Shown here in pieces: positions 1 to 8,940 of a stretch of 64,000 nt of DNA. Source of the stretch: Achromobacter sp. MFA1 R4 (lineage in GTDB: Bacteria; Pseudomonadota; Gammaproteobacteria; Burkholderiales; Burkholderiaceae_B); assembly GCF_900156745.1 (NCBI RefSeq), contig NZ_LT707065.1, positions 5,406,086 to 5,470,085 on the forward strand, written 5' to 3'. Both the position numbers and the translations under genes were made by a program. How positions within the stretch are numbered: position 1 is the stretch's first letter; every line of letters begins with the position of its first letter. The notes under the pieces were generated by a model. That model was given only the letters and a program-made list of their open reading frames with translations. It was not told the DNA's origin and did no database searches.

Positions 1-319
1 TCACGTCGAAGGGCTTGGCCAGGTAGTCGAACGCGCCGCCCTGGAAGGCGGACACGGTGCTGTCCAGGTCAGCAAAGGCGGTCATCACGATGACCGGCAA
101 GCCCGGATGGCGCTCCTTCAGTTGGCGCAACAGCTCCAGGCCGTTGCCGCCAGGCATGCGGATATCGGACACCAGCGCGACGGGCGTTTCGCGTGAAAGC
201 GCCTCCAGCACGTCGGCCGACTGGGAAAAACTGCGGGTGGGGACGCCAGCGCGGGCCAGGGCCTTTTCGAGGACCCAGCGGATGGCCTGGTCGTCGTCGA
301 CGATCCATACGGGTTTCAT
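1..319 (-). CDS. ntrC: Nitrogen regulator NtrC (receiver domain, truncated by window edge)
   Basis: The first 106 codons encode a response-regulator receiver domain beginning MKPVWIVDDDQAIRWVLEKA. The acidic pocket (DDD near residues 8-10), the phospho-acceptor Asp in SDIRMPGGNG near residue 54, the Thr in VIVMTAF and the Lys in YLAKPFDV are all visible. The AAA+ and Fis-type DNA-binding domains lie outside the window. Its ATG overlaps the ntrB stop by one base (TGATG), so the two are translationally coupled. Known role of the family: phosphorylated by NtrB under nitrogen limitation, it activates sigma-54 promoters such as the one found upstream of glnA here. Confidence 0.95.
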   Translation of the reverse strand, partial: MKPVWIVDDDQAIRWVLEKALARAGVPTRSFSQSADVLEALSRETPVALVSDIRMPGGNGLELLRQLKERHPGLPVIVMTAFADLDSTVSAFQGGAFDYLAKPFDV

Positions 320-1383
320 CAGTTTGCGGGCTCCATCGGGAGGACCAGGCGAAACTCGGTGCGCCCCGGTCGGGATTCAAATTCGATGATGCCGCCGTGC
401 TGCTGCACGAAATCCTGCGCCAGGCTCAGGCCCAGGCCGGTACCACCTGCCCTGGCCGTGACCAGCGGATGGAAAATGCGGTCGCGGATGTGGTCCGGCA
501 CGCCCGGACCGTTGTCGATGATGGACAGCACCAGCGCCAGGCGGTGCTGCCGGTGCGCCAGCATGACCTGGCGCGCGACGCGCGTGCGCAAGGTGACCAC
601 GCCGGGCTCGGTCTGCGGGCCTTGCGGGCGCGCCACCAGTTCCTGCGCGGCGTTGCGCGCCACGTTGAGCACGGCCTGCATCAGGCGGGCGGCGTCGCCC
701 TTCAGGTCGGGCACCGAGGCGTCGTAATCGCGCTGGATCGTGACGTCGTTGCGGAACTCGGCCTGGATGAGCGCGCAGACGCGCTCGCAGATTTCATGGA
801 TGTTCACCGGCCGCGCGTTCAGCGGCACACGTTGCGGACCGCTCAGGCGGTCCACCAGCGCCTGCAGGCGGTCGGCTTCGGAAATGATGACCTGGGTGTA
901 TTCGGCCAGGGCCGCGCTGGGCAGCTCGGCTTCCAGCAGTTGCGCGGCGCCGCGCAGGCCGCCCAGGGGATTTTTGACTTCATGCGCCAGATTGCGCAGC
1001 AATTCGCGGTGGGCTTCGATCTCGTCCACCAGCCGGTGGTTGCGATCGGCCAGGACGCGCTGCTCGATTTCGCGCGTCTCGATCAGCACCGGCCAACGCT
1101 GGCCGGTCAGGCCGACGGTCGTCACGGCGACTTCCACGGATTCGGCGGCGCGGCGCAGCGAGGCCAGTTGCCTCACGTCCGCGTACCGGCCGCCCGCGGC
1201 GCGGTCGATCGATGACTGGATATTCTCTGGATTGTCGAACAGGGTGGCGGCGGACTGCCCGCCCAGTTGCTTGCGCGAGCGGCCGAAAAGGTCCTCGGCG
1301 GCTGCGTTGGCGTATTCGATGTGGCCGCGCTCGTTGACCAGGAAAACTGACGTGGCTAGCAGATCGAGAGCTTCTACATTCAT
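319..1383 (-). CDS. ntrB: Nitrogen sensor histidine kinase NtrB (GlnL)
   Basis: 354 residues, close to the usual 349. An N-terminal PAS domain (about 5-110) is followed by the dimerisation/phosphoacceptor helix with His134 in AHEVKNPLGG, the N box (LNVARNAAQEL), G1 box (DNGPGVP) and G2 box (GTGLGLS). No membrane segment, as expected for this cytosolic PII-responsive kinase/phosphatase of NtrC. The frame is open further upstream, but that extension is Arg/Pro-rich and unlike the family; I start at the ATG giving MNVEALDLL. It follows glnA by about 190 bp and is coupled to ntrC. Confidence 0.95.
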   Translation of the reverse strand: MNVEALDLLATSVFLVNERGHIEYANAAAEDLFGRSRKQLGGQSAATLFDNPENIQSSIDRAAGGRYADVRQLASLRRAAESVEVAVTTVGLTGQRWPVLIETREIEQRVLADRNHRLVDEIEAHRELLRNLAHEVKNPLGGLRGAAQLLEAELPSAALAEYTQVIISEADRLQALVDRLSGPQRVPLNARPVNIHEICERVCALIQAEFRNDVTIQRDYDASVPDLKGDAARLMQAVLNVARNAAQELVARPQGPQTEPGVVTLRTRVARQVMLAHRQHRLALVLSIIDNGPGVPDHIRDRIFHPLVTARAGGTGLGLSLAQDFVQQHGGIIEFESRPGRTEFRLVLPMEPAN

Positions 1384-1449
1384 TTTCAACGTACCCGAAT
1401 GGACAGGGGAAAGCGGAACGCGTCCGCGACGGGGGCGCCGGCCCGGCGC

Positions 1450-1476
1450 CCTGCCCGCCGGCGCGGGCCGGGCAGG
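1450..1476. other. GC-rich inverted repeat between glnA and ntrB
   Basis: An 8-bp inverted repeat (CCTGCCCG / CGGGCAGG) with an 11-base loop sits in the 186-bp glnA-ntrB gap. It has no T-tract. It could attenuate read-through from glnA into ntrBC or protect the 3' end of glnA mRNA; this is inference from position only. Confidence 0.35.
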
Positions 1477-1569
1477 CAGTTCGTCGGACGGCGACCTGGT
1501 GGTGCGCATGGTGTGGGCCCTGGTTTCTGCCTACATCATCGCGCTCCCCCCAGCCACGGCCTCAATGCA

Positions 1570-2982
1570 TCAGAGGCTGTAGTACATGTCGAATTCGACC
1601 GGGTGCGTCGTCATGCGCAGACGCGTCACATCGGCCATCTTCAGGTCGATGTAGGCGTTGATCATGTCGTTGCTGAACACGCCGCCACGGGTCAGGAACT
1701 CGCGGTCCTTGTCCAGGGCTTCCAGCGCTTCTTCCAGCGAGGCGCAAACGGTCGGGATCTTCGCGTCTTCTTCCGGCGGCAGGTCGTACAGGTTCTTGTC
1801 GGCCGGATCGCCGGGGTGGATCTTGTTCTGGATGCCGTCCAGGCCGGCCATCATCAGGGCCGAGAAAGCCAGGTACGGGTTGGCCAGGGGATCCGGGAAG
1901 CGCGTTTCGATACGACGGCCCTTCGGGTTGCCCACGTAGGGGATGCGGATCGAGGCCGAACGGTTGCGGGCCGAGTAGGCCAGCTTGACGGGCGCTTCGA
2001 AGTGCGGGACCAGGCGCTTGTACGAGTTCGTGCCGGGGTTGGTGATGGCGTTCAGGGCACGCGCGTGCTTGATGATGCCGCCGATGTAGTACAGGGCGAA
2101 TTCGGACAGGCCGGCGTAGCCGTTGCCCGCGAACAGGTTCTGGCCGTCCTTCCAGATGGACTGGTGGACGTGCATGCCGGAGCCGTTGTCGCCGACGACG
2201 GGCTTGGGCATGAACGTGGCGGTCTTGCCGTAGGCGTGGGCCACGTTGTGCACGATGTACTTGACGATCTGCGTCCAGTCGGCGCGCTGGACCAGCGTGC
2301 TGAACTTGGTGCCGATTTCGAGCTGGCCGGGGGCAGCCACTTCGTGGTGGTGCACTTCAACCGGCACGCCCATCTGTTCCATCAGCAGGCACATTTCCGA
2401 GCGCATGTCCTGGAACGAATCGACCGGCGGGACGGGGAAGTAGCCGCCCTTCACGCCCGGACGATGGCCGGTGTTGCCGCCTTCGAATTCCAGGCCGGTG
2501 GACCACGGGGCTTCTTCGGACTTGATCTTGACGAACGTGCCCGACATGTCGGTGTTCCAGGTCACGCCGTCGAACACGAAGAACTCGGGTTCCGGACCGA
2601 AGTAGGCGGTGTCGCCCAGGCCGGAGGACTTCAGGTAGGCTTCGGCGCGCTTGGCCAGCGAACGCGGGTCGCGGTCATAGCCCTTCAGGTCCGACGGTTC
2701 GACCACGTCGCACGACAGGATCAGGGTCGGCTCTTCGCGGAACGGATCCAGGTTCGCGGTGGAGCAGTCGGGGATGAGGAGCATGTCGGAGGCTTCGATG
2801 CCCTTCCAGCCCGGGATCGACGAACCGTCGAAAGCCTGCCCGCTTTCCAGCTTGTCTTCATCGATAGCAGTGGTGGGCACGGAAACGTGGTGCTCACGGC
2901 CAACCGTATCGGTAAAGCGGAAATCCACGAATTTCACTTCGTTATCGGCGATCTGTTTCAGGACGTCTTTCGGGCTTGCCAT
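1570..2982 (-). CDS. glnA: Type I glutamine synthetase
   Basis: 470 residues, as in GSI-beta enzymes (469 in E. coli). It ligates ammonia to glutamate with ATP in the cytosol as a dodecamer. The beta-grasp region ([11 protein letters not shown]), the ATP/metal segment ([10 protein letters not shown]), the glutamate-binding [14 protein letters not shown] and the adenylylation motif NLYDLPPEE are present; the modified Tyr is about residue 399, so GlnE-type control is expected. Start chosen at [10 protein letters not shown], which matches the family; the frame is open further upstream but that stretch lies across the promoter. First gene of a glnA-ntrB-ntrC series with a sigma-54 promoter and NtrC sites upstream. 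Confidence 0.98.
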   Translation of the reverse strand: MASPKDVLKQIADNEVKFVDFRFTDTVGREHHVSVPTTAIDEDKLESGQAFDGSSIPGWKGIEASDMLLIPDCSTANLDPFREEPTLILSCDVVEPSDLKGYDRDPRSLAKRAEAYLKSSGLGDTAYFGPEPEFFVFDGVTWNTDMSGTFVKIKSEEAPWSTGLEFEGGNTGHRPGVKGGYFPVPPVDSFQDMRSEMCLLMEQMGVPVEVHHHEVAAPGQLEIGTKFSTLVQRADWTQIVKYIVHNVAHAYGKTATFMPKPVVGDNGSGMHVHQSIWKDGQNLFAGNGYAGLSEFALYYIGGIIKHARALNAITNPGTNSYKRLVPHFEAPVKLAYSARNRSASIRIPYVGNPKGRRIETRFPDPLANPYLAFSALMMAGLDGIQNKIHPGDPADKNLYDLPPEEDAKIPTVCASLEEALEALDKDREFLTRGGVFSNDMINAYIDLKMADVTRLRMTTHPVEFDMYYSL

Positions 2983-3042
2983 GTCATCTCCATTAGATAA
3001 AAGGGTCGAGGGCTTTGCCCGTCGACTGGCATAAAAGTAGGA

Positions 3043-3058
3043 AGCAATATGCGTGCCA
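3043..3058 (-). promoter_or_regulatory. Sigma-54 promoter of glnA
   Basis: On the minus strand the sequence is TGGCACGCATATTGCT, a full match to the -24/-12 consensus TGGCAC-N5-TTGC. Transcription would start near 3032, leaving a leader of about 50 bases before the glnA ATG at 2982. Together with the NtrC-type sites upstream this predicts RpoN- and NtrC-dependent induction under nitrogen limitation. Confidence 0.92.
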
Positions 3059-3110
3059 GGTTTTACCCCCGGTATTCCCGGAGGGAGGCGGTGCGGGTTT
3101 GGGGAAATGT

Positions 3111-3127
3111 AGCACCATCGTGGTGCA
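3111..3127 (-). promoter_or_regulatory. Strong NtrC-binding site upstream of glnA
   Basis: Minus-strand TGCACCACGATGGTGCT fits the NtrC dyad TGCACC-N5-GGTGCA with a single terminal mismatch. Its centre (3119) is about 86 bases upstream of the predicted sigma-54 start, a usual enhancer distance. Confidence 0.85.
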
Positions 3128-3152
3128 AAAGATGGGGCACGATCGCCCCATC
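3127..3152 (-). terminator. Intrinsic terminator of hemW
   Basis: On the minus strand an 8-bp stem GATGGGGC / GCCCCATC with a 6-base loop is followed by TTTT. It lies 15 bases after the hemW stop and directly abuts the strong NtrC site, insulating glnA from read-through. Confidence 0.75.
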
Positions 3153-3160
3153 CTGGTGCT
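3144..3160 (-). promoter_or_regulatory. Weaker second NtrC-type site
   Basis: Minus-strand AGCACCAGGATGGGGCG matches the left NtrC arm nearly fully and four of six bases of the right arm. Its centre is 33 bp, about three helical turns, from the strong site, like the paired glnA enhancers of enteric bacteria. It overlaps the hemW terminator stem, so selection for both functions is possible. Confidence 0.5.
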
Positions 3161-3166
3161 TGCACC

Positions 3167-4387
3167 TTACAGGAACATTTCCTGCAGGTCATTGAGGAAT
3201 CGCCAGCCCAAGGGCGTGGCCCGCAGGCGGGTGGGATCGGCGTCCAGCAGGCCCCGTTTCGAGGCTGCCTCCAATTGGTGCGCGATGACGGCAAGCGACA
3301 AGCCGGTGCGTTCATGGAAGGCGGTGGCCGCCACGCCCTCTTTCAGGCGCAGCGCATTGAGCATGAATTCGAACGGCAGCTCGTCCGGCCCGACCTGGTG
3401 GCTTTCGGCCAGATGGCTGCCGTCGCGCGCCATGGCTGCCTGCATCCAGGAGTCCGGACTGCGCAGCCGGGCCTCGCGCACGATGCGGTCGTGAAACGAC
3501 AGCTTGCCGTGCGCGCCGGGACCGATGCCCAGGTAGTCGCCGAATTCCCAGTAATTCATGTTGTGCCGGCAACGCCCGCCCGGCTTGGCGTAAGCCGACA
3601 CCTCATAGCGCGCCAGCCCCGCCGCGGCCAGATCGGCTTCCACCGCGTCCTGCATGGCGGCGCTGGTGTCGTCGTCGGGCAGGTCTTCGGGCGGGAACTT
3701 CGCGAAGACCGTATTGGGCTCCATGGTCAGGTGATACAGCGACAGATGCTCGGTGCCGAAGGCAATGGCCTGCCGTAGATCGGTTCTACAGGCGTCCAGC
3801 GTCTGGCCGGGCAAAGCGAACATCATGTCCAGGTTGACCCGCGGCGCGGCGCGCTGGGCCATGTCGATCGCGGCGCGGGCCTGGGCGGCGTCATGGATGC
3901 GGCCCAGCTTCTTGAGCTGCGCGTCGTCAAAGCTCTGGATGCCCAGCGAAAACCGGGTGACGCCGCTGGCCGCGTAGTCCCGGAAGCGGTCCGCCTCGGC
4001 CGTGCCGGGGTTGGCCTCCATCGTGATCTCGGCGTCCGGCCACAGATTCAAATAGGCCCGAAGCATGGCCAGCAGTTCGTCCAGCCCGGCGGCGGACAGC
4101 AGGCTGGGCGTGCCGCCGCCGATGAAGACGGAAATCACCTGGCGGCCCCAGATCGACGGCAACGACTGCTCCAGGTCGCTGCGCAGGGCATCCAGATAAG
4201 CGCGTTCCGGGATTTCGCCCGGCGCGGCGTGTGAATTGAAGTCGCAATAAGGACACTTGCGCACGCACCAGGGCACGTGGACGTAGACCGACAGCGGCGG
4301 CAGGCTGGTCAGCGTGGCGCCCGCGGGCACGACCAGTCGCGACGCGGGTGCGCCCATGTCATTGCGGATGGGTATGGTGATGGACAT
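3167..4387 (-). CDS. hemW: Radical SAM heme chaperone HemW
   Basis: 406 residues. The radical-SAM cluster motif CVRKCPYC (Cys41, 45, 48), the SAM-binding GGTPS and a C-terminal HemN-like winged domain (LRLKEGV) identify the HemW/YggW clade. The longer CxxxCxxC-F pattern of HemN coproporphyrinogen dehydrogenase is absent, and HemW proteins bind and deliver heme rather than oxidise coproporphyrinogen. An AGGA sits 8 bases before the ATG. It lies 33 bp after rdgB, an arrangement shared with E. coli, with a GC hairpin just before its ribosome site. An internal ATG (residue 11) is a possible alternative start. Confidence 0.93.
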   Translation of the reverse strand: MSITIPIRNDMGAPASRLVVPAGATLTSLPPLSVYVHVPWCVRKCPYCDFNSHAAPGEIPERAYLDALRSDLEQSLPSIWGRQVISVFIGGGTPSLLSAAGLDELLAMLRAYLNLWPDAEITMEANPGTAEADRFRDYAASGVTRFSLGIQSFDDAQLKKLGRIHDAAQARAAIDMAQRAAPRVNLDMMFALPGQTLDACRTDLRQAIAFGTEHLSLYHLTMEPNTVFAKFPPEDLPDDDTSAAMQDAVEADLAAAGLARYEVSAYAKPGGRCRHNMNYWEFGDYLGIGPGAHGKLSFHDRIVREARLRSPDSWMQAAMARDGSHLAESHQVGPDELPFEFMLNALRLKEGVAATAFHERTGLSLAVIAHQLEAASKRGLLDADPTRLRATPLGWRFLNDLQEMFL

Positions 4388-4398
4388 GCAAAATTCCT

Positions 4399-4416
4399 GG
4401 CGCCCCGGGGGGCGCC
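4399..4416 (-). other. Perfect GC hairpin between rdgB and hemW
   Basis: GGCGCCCC-CC-GGGGCGCC on the minus strand forms an 8-bp stem with a two-base loop (in practice a slightly larger loop). It ends immediately before the AGGA ribosome site of hemW and is only 4 bases after the rdgB stop. It could stabilise rdgB mRNA or modulate hemW translation; there is no adjacent strong T-run. Confidence 0.45.
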
Positions 4417-4420
4417 TTGG

Positions 4421-5044
4421 TCAGGCCTGGCTCAGCTTGCTGAGCAGCTCGCGCAGCGCCCGGGCGCGGTGGCTGACCCGGTTCTTTTCGTCGGGATCCA
4501 GCGACGCGGCGGTCAGCGCCATGTCGGGCAGGTAGAAATGCGGATCGTAGCCAAAGCCGTTGGCGCCTTCGGGCACGTCGATGATCTCGCCGTGCCACAG
4601 GCCTTCGCCGATGATCGGGCGCGGATCGTTTTCGGATCGCACCAGGGCCAGAACGGCCACGTACCAGGCGCTGCGGTCGGCCACGTCCGCCAGGTTGCGC
4701 ACCAGCAGCGCGTTGTTGGCCGCATCGGACTTTTCTCCGCCGTGCATCTTGGCATAGCGCGCCGAATAGACGCCGGGCGCGCCGTCCAACGCAGCCACGC
4801 ACAGGCCGGAGTCATCGGCCAGCGCCGGCAGCCCGGTGAGGCGGCTGGCGTGGCGCGCCTTGGCCAACGCGTTCTCGACGAACGTGACGTGCGGCTCTTC
4901 GGCTTCAGGCACGCCCAGGTCGCCTTGCGGAACCAGTTCAATGCCCAGGGGCGCGAACAAGGCGGAAAACTCGCGCAGCTTGCCGGCATTGTTGGACGCC
5001 AGGACGACGCGGCGCAGGGTATCGGGAATCTTGGGGGAAGTCAT
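4421..5044 (-). CDS. rdgB: dITP/XTP pyrophosphatase RdgB (HAM1 family)
   Basis: 207 residues. House-cleaning enzyme that hydrolyses non-canonical purine triphosphates (dITP, XTP) to monophosphates. The N-terminal ASNNAGKLRE loop, DDSGL, the GEKSDAANN segment, FGYDPHF and the SHRARAL tail are all family motifs. I start at MTSPKIPDT; the 26 residues encoded upstream in frame are not conserved-looking. Same strand and next to hemW. Confidence 0.95.
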   Translation of the reverse strand: MTSPKIPDTLRRVVLASNNAGKLREFSALFAPLGIELVPQGDLGVPEAEEPHVTFVENALAKARHASRLTGLPALADDSGLCVAALDGAPGVYSARYAKMHGGEKSDAANNALLVRNLADVADRSAWYVAVLALVRSENDPRPIIGEGLWHGEIIDVPEGANGFGYDPHFYLPDMALTAASLDPDEKNRVSHRARALRELLSKLSQA

Positions 5045-5129
5045 AGCGCGGATTGTATAGGCCCCGGCCCCCTGCGGGCGCGCATCCCACGATGCAGGCG
5101 CGGGTACCGCCGGGGACCGCAAATGCCGG

Positions 5130-5158
5130 TTGACACTTTTGTAACAGCGACTGAATAT
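5130..5158 (+). promoter_or_regulatory. Sigma-70-type promoter for the EAL-GGDEF gene
   Basis: A perfect -35 hexamer TTGACA (5130-5135) is followed after 17 bases by GAATAT (5153-5158), a weak -10. The start would be near 5165, giving a leader of roughly 110 bases before the ATG at 5274. The rest of the rdgB-EAL intergenic space shows no other clear element. Confidence 0.55.
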
Positions 5159-5273
5159 TGCACGTCACGATTCGGCGAAACAATGCGGCGCAACAGCGCG
5201 GCGCAACAACGCAGACATATTTTGTCGTCAATATGACCCATCTTGTCACTGATCGTATCTCAATGCCCCGGCG

Positions 5274-7127
5274 ATGAACTCACTTCACGCTTTGCCCAGG
5301 CCGGCCGCGTCCCGCGCACTCCTCAACCCAGCCCACGGAGCGCCCGCCCATGCCAGCCTGGCCGGCATCCTGCGCGAAAGATTGTTGCGGCCCCGCTTCC
5401 AGCCGGTGGTCGACCTGTCGCACAGCCGTATCTATGGCCACGAAAGCCTGATCCGCGGCCCCGCCGACACTCCCCTGCACTTTCCCGACGCCCTGTTTGC
5501 CGAGGCGCGCCGCCAGGGGCTGCATCCGCAGCTCGAACTGGCCAGCTTCCGCGCCGGGGCGCGCGGGTTTGAACAGAACGACGCCGCCGGCAAGCTGTTC
5601 CTCAACCTGTCCGGATCGGCCCTGCTCCATTACTGGACGCTGTGGGGCCACGACATGCCGGCCCGGCTGCTCAAGGATTGCGCACTCGAACCGGGCAACA
5701 TCATCGTCGAGCTCACCGAACAGGACCCGCTGTCGGACCGCATGGGCGAGCTGCACGACGCATTCGCCTGCCTGCGCGAGGCCGGCATGCGCATCGCGCT
5801 CGACGACTACGGCGTCGGCAATTCCAATCTGCAACTCTGGGCGGAAACCCAGCCCGAGCTGGTCAAGATCGACCGTTATTTCTTTGACGGCATCGGCCAC
5901 GACGAGCGCAAGCAGAACATGGTGCGCGCCATTCTGAAGGTCGCGCAGCACCTGGGCACCTCGGTCGTTGCCGAAGGCATCGAAACCGCCGCGGACCTGG
6001 CGGTGGTGCGCGAACTGGACATCCGCTACGCGCAGGGCTGGTTCCTGGGCATGCCCGACGAGACGCTGTTGACCGAACTGACGCCGCCGCTGCGCGATTC
6101 GCTGCGCTCGCGCTCGTCGGCCCCGGTGTCGCAACGCTCGGCGGGCGGTACCGCGGCCAGCCTGCGGGTCGAGGCGCCGGCCGCCCTGCTGACCAAGCAC
6201 ACCAACGACGACGTGCACCGGCTGTTCATCGAACACAAGAACCTGCACGCCGTGGCGGTGATCGACGGCGACAACCGGCCGGTCGGCATCATCAACCGGC
6301 GGGATTTCTCGGAACACTACGCCCAGCGCTACACGCGCGAGCTGTTCGGGCGCGATGCCTGCTCGACCTTCATGAATGCCGAGCCCGTGCTGGTGGACGT
6401 GAACGTGTCCATCGACCAGTTGAGCCATGTGCTGATCTCCGAAGACCAGCGCTACCTGATGGACGGGCTGATCATCACCCGCGAGGGCCGCTACGACGGC
6501 CTGGCCACGGGCGAGACGCTGGTGCGCTCGGTGACCGAAATGCGCATCGAGGCCGCCCGCTACGCCAATCCGCTCACCTCGCTGCCGGGCAACATTCCCA
6601 TCAGCCGGCACATCGCCACGCTGCTGGAAGACGCCGCCGACTTCACCATCTGCTACGGCGACCTGAACAACTTCAAGCCGTTCAATGACGTCTACGGCTA
6701 TTGGCGCGGCGACGACATGATCATGCTCACCGCCGAGGTCATCAAACGCCACTGCGATCCGCAGCGCGACTTTGTAGGACACGTGGGCGGCGACGACTTC
6801 GTCGTGCTGCTGCGCAGCGCGGACTGGATGGCGCGCATCGAGCGCATCATCGCGGAGTTCAACGAGGCGGCGGTGGCCCTGTACGACGAACAGGGCCGCC
6901 GCAACGGCGGCATCGAGGCCGAGGACCGCTACGGCGTGCCGCGCTTCTTTCCCTTCGTGACGCTGGGCGTGGGCGCCCTGACCGTCACACCCTCGCTATG
7001 CGAGCGCATCCGCCCGGAGGACATCGCGTCGGCTGCCGCGCATGTCAAGCACAAGGTCAAGCACGGGAACCTGTCGCTGGTGGCCGAGCGCTACGCCGGG
7101 GCCATCCTGCCGCAACTCACCGGCTAA
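5274..7127 (+). CDS. Cyclic-di-GMP protein, EAL-CBS-GGDEF architecture
   Basis: 617 residues, no signal or membrane segment. The EAL phosphodiesterase domain (about 35-270) keeps its likely catalytic set: Glu57 (ESL), Asn111, Glu146, Asp177-Asp178 (DDYG), Lys198, Glu234 and Gln254, so activity is plausible. A CBS pair (about 300-420) follows and may sense a nucleotide. The C-terminal GGDEF domain (about 430-600) carries GGDDF at 505-509 instead of GG(D/E)EF, and the inhibitory RxxD site is lost (PQRD). I infer a phosphodiesterase with a degenerate or regulatory cyclase domain. Its 3' end overlaps the convergent chemoreceptor gene by 132 bp. Confidence 0.9.
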   Translation: MNSLHALPRPAASRALLNPAHGAPAHASLAGILRERLLRPRFQPVVDLSHSRIYGHESLIRGPADTPLHFPDALFAEARRQGLHPQLELASFRAGARGFEQNDAAGKLFLNLSGSALLHYWTLWGHDMPARLLKDCALEPGNIIVELTEQDPLSDRMGELHDAFACLREAGMRIALDDYGVGNSNLQLWAETQPELVKIDRYFFDGIGHDERKQNMVRAILKVAQHLGTSVVAEGIETAADLAVVRELDIRYAQGWFLGMPDETLLTELTPPLRDSLRSRSSAPVSQRSAGGTAASLRVEAPAALLTKHTNDDVHRLFIEHKNLHAVAVIDGDNRPVGIINRRDFSEHYAQRYTRELFGRDACSTFMNAEPVLVDVNVSIDQLSHVLISEDQRYLMDGLIITREGRYDGLATGETLVRSVTEMRIEAARYANPLTSLPGNIPISRHIATLLEDAADFTICYGDLNNFKPFNDVYGYWRGDDMIMLTAEVIKRHCDPQRDFVGHVGGDDFVVLLRSADWMARIERIIAEFNEAAVALYDEQGRRNGGIEAEDRYGVPRFFPFVTLGVGALTVTPSLCERIRPEDIASAAAHVKHKVKHGNLSLVAERYAGAILPQLTG

Positions 7128-8711
7128 GGCCTGGACGCCGGCGGGCTGCGCCCCCTGGGCGATCTGGAACTTGGCCACGGCGCGGCGCAATCCCTGCGCC
7201 TGCGATTCCAGCGCGGCCGCTGCCGCCGCCGTCTGCTCGACCATGGCGGCGGTTTCCTGCGTGGCGCGCTCGATGTCGGCCACGGCATCGTTCACCGACG
7301 CAATGCCCGCAGCCTGTTCGGCCGTGGCGCTGGAAATCTCGGCCACGATCTGCGTGACGCTGTCCACGGACGCGACCATGTCGCGCATGGTCTCGCCCGC
7401 CAGCTTCACGTGGCGCACGCCGGCGTCCACCCGCCCGGCCGAGTCTTCGATCAGGCCCTTGATCTCGCGGGCCGCCTGCGCGCTGCGCTGGGCGAGCGAC
7501 CGCACCTCGCCCGCCACCACCGCAAATCCCTTGCCCTGCTCGCCGGCGCGCGCCGCTTCCACCGCCGCGTTCAGCGCAAGAATGTTGGTCTGGAAGGCGA
7601 TGCTGTCCACCACACCCACGATCTCGCCGATGCGCCGCGCGCTGTCCGCGATGCCCTGCATGCTGTGCACGACTTCATCGACCGCCTGGCCGCCGCGCTG
7701 CGCCAGTTGCGTGGCGCTCAGCGCCTGGCGGCTCGCCAGGTCGGCATTGCCAGCGGTCAGCTGCACGGTGTGCGCAAGCTGCGTCATGTTGGCCGCCGCT
7801 TCCTGCAGCGACCCGGCCTGGCGCGCCGCGCGGTCCGACATGTCGGCGCCCCCGGCCGCGATCTCGCCGGACCCCGTGTGGATTTCCTCGACGCCCTGGC
7901 GCACCGACGCCACCGCGGCCGACAGCCCCGTCTGCATGCGCCGCATCGCCGAATACAGCACGCCGATCTCGTTGTCGCCGCGCAGGGCGATCGCGCCGGT
8001 CAGGTCCCCGTCCGCAATGCGGTCGAAGTGCGCGCCCGCCTCGTTGAGCGGGCGCAGGATGCTGCGGCGAAATGCCAGGCGGATCAGCACGGCCAGGATC
8101 AGCACGAAGCCCAGCACGCCAGCCGCGACCAGGATCACCCGCTCCAGCGTGCGGCTTGCGCCCGCCACCGCTTCCTGGCCCCGTGCGCGCGCAAAGGCTT
8201 GGTAGCCCTCGGCCCGCTGGACATAGGCCGCGCCGCTGGCGGGCAATGCCTTGTCCGTCAGGCGGTTGACCTCAATGCCGTTCCAGCCCTGGATCGCCTT
8301 GTGCATCGGAACCAGGGTCTGGTCCGCGAAGGCGGCATAGGCCGCCAGCACCTGCCCGAAAAGCGGCGCGCCCTGCGCACTGTCGTCCGGGTTGGCGCGC
8401 AGCCGCGCCAGGCTGGCCGCGGCCTGCTTGAGCAAGGTGTCGGCCTGCGCGAGCGACGTGTTGCGCGCCTCTTCAAGGCCGCCCTCCATGGCGGTCTTGG
8501 CGTCCGTCAGGGCCGCGCGCGCCTGGAACAGCCGGCTGGTCATGTCGGCCAGATCGCTCGCCCTTTCGATGCTGCCGCGCCCCAAGGCCTCGATATCCGC
8601 GCGGTTGTCGCGCAATACCGTGATGCCCGCCGCCGCGGCGACCGCGAACAGCACGACGAACAAGGCAAGAATGGCCGACAGCGCCGTCGTGACCCTCAGA
8701 TTTTTCCGCAT
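6996..8711 (-). CDS. Methyl-accepting chemotaxis protein
   Basis: 571 residues. TM1 at about 8-32, a periplasmic four-helix-type sensor (33-191), TM2 at about 192-213, a HAMP domain (214-265) and a long signalling coiled coil whose conserved tip [19 protein letters not shown] lies at 369-387. It would couple ligand binding to CheA/CheW. Homologues normally end soon after the RRAVAKFQI segment (about 509-517); here translation runs about 50 residues further, the last 43 codons being antisense to the EAL-GGDEF gene. The tail has no recognisable domain, so a lost stop codon is likely. No chemotaxis kinase genes are nearby. Confidence 0.92.
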   Translation of the reverse strand: MRKNLRVTTALSAILALFVVLFAVAAAAGITVLRDNRADIEALGRGSIERASDLADMTSRLFQARAALTDAKTAMEGGLEEARNTSLAQADTLLKQAAASLARLRANPDDSAQGAPLFGQVLAAYAAFADQTLVPMHKAIQGWNGIEVNRLTDKALPASGAAYVQRAEGYQAFARARGQEAVAGASRTLERVILVAAGVLGFVLILAVLIRLAFRRSILRPLNEAGAHFDRIADGDLTGAIALRGDNEIGVLYSAMRRMQTGLSAAVASVRQGVEEIHTGSGEIAAGGADMSDRAARQAGSLQEAAANMTQLAHTVQLTAGNADLASRQALSATQLAQRGGQAVDEVVHSMQGIADSARRIGEIVGVVDSIAFQTNILALNAAVEAARAGEQGKGFAVVAGEVRSLAQRSAQAAREIKGLIEDSAGRVDAGVRHVKLAGETMRDMVASVDSVTQIVAEISSATAEQAAGIASVNDAVADIERATQETAAMVEQTAAAAAALESQAQGLRRAVAKFQIAQGAQPAGVQALAGELRQDGPGVALGHQRQVPVLDLVLDMRGSRRDVLRADALA

Positions 8712-8940
8712 ATGAATCCGTGTGTAGCCTCGCCGCCTGCGCGGCAGTGCTGCGGATTATGGCCACCCAGTTTGGCAATTTCTTGACACAACCTCGGAAC
8801 CGCATGTCGCACTGCCGTCATGAAGGCGCGCTTTTGCGATCAGGAACCCCGTATTAACGAATTGTGAATTGGCACGTCTGCCGTGTTGCGGCACATTCGA
8901 TGCTGAATCGAACCATCCCACCCACCCGATAAGCAGCCCT

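Noticed and set aside
5280-6782. A 500-codon minus-strand frame opposite the EAL-GGDEF gene
   Set aside because: A GC-driven shadow; the plus strand keeps catalytic EAL residues.
8757-8790. Sigma-28-like promoter for the chemoreceptor gene
   Set aside because: GCCATAAT resembles the flagellar -10, but the best -35-like TCAAGAAA is 15 bases away instead of about 11, so support is too weak.
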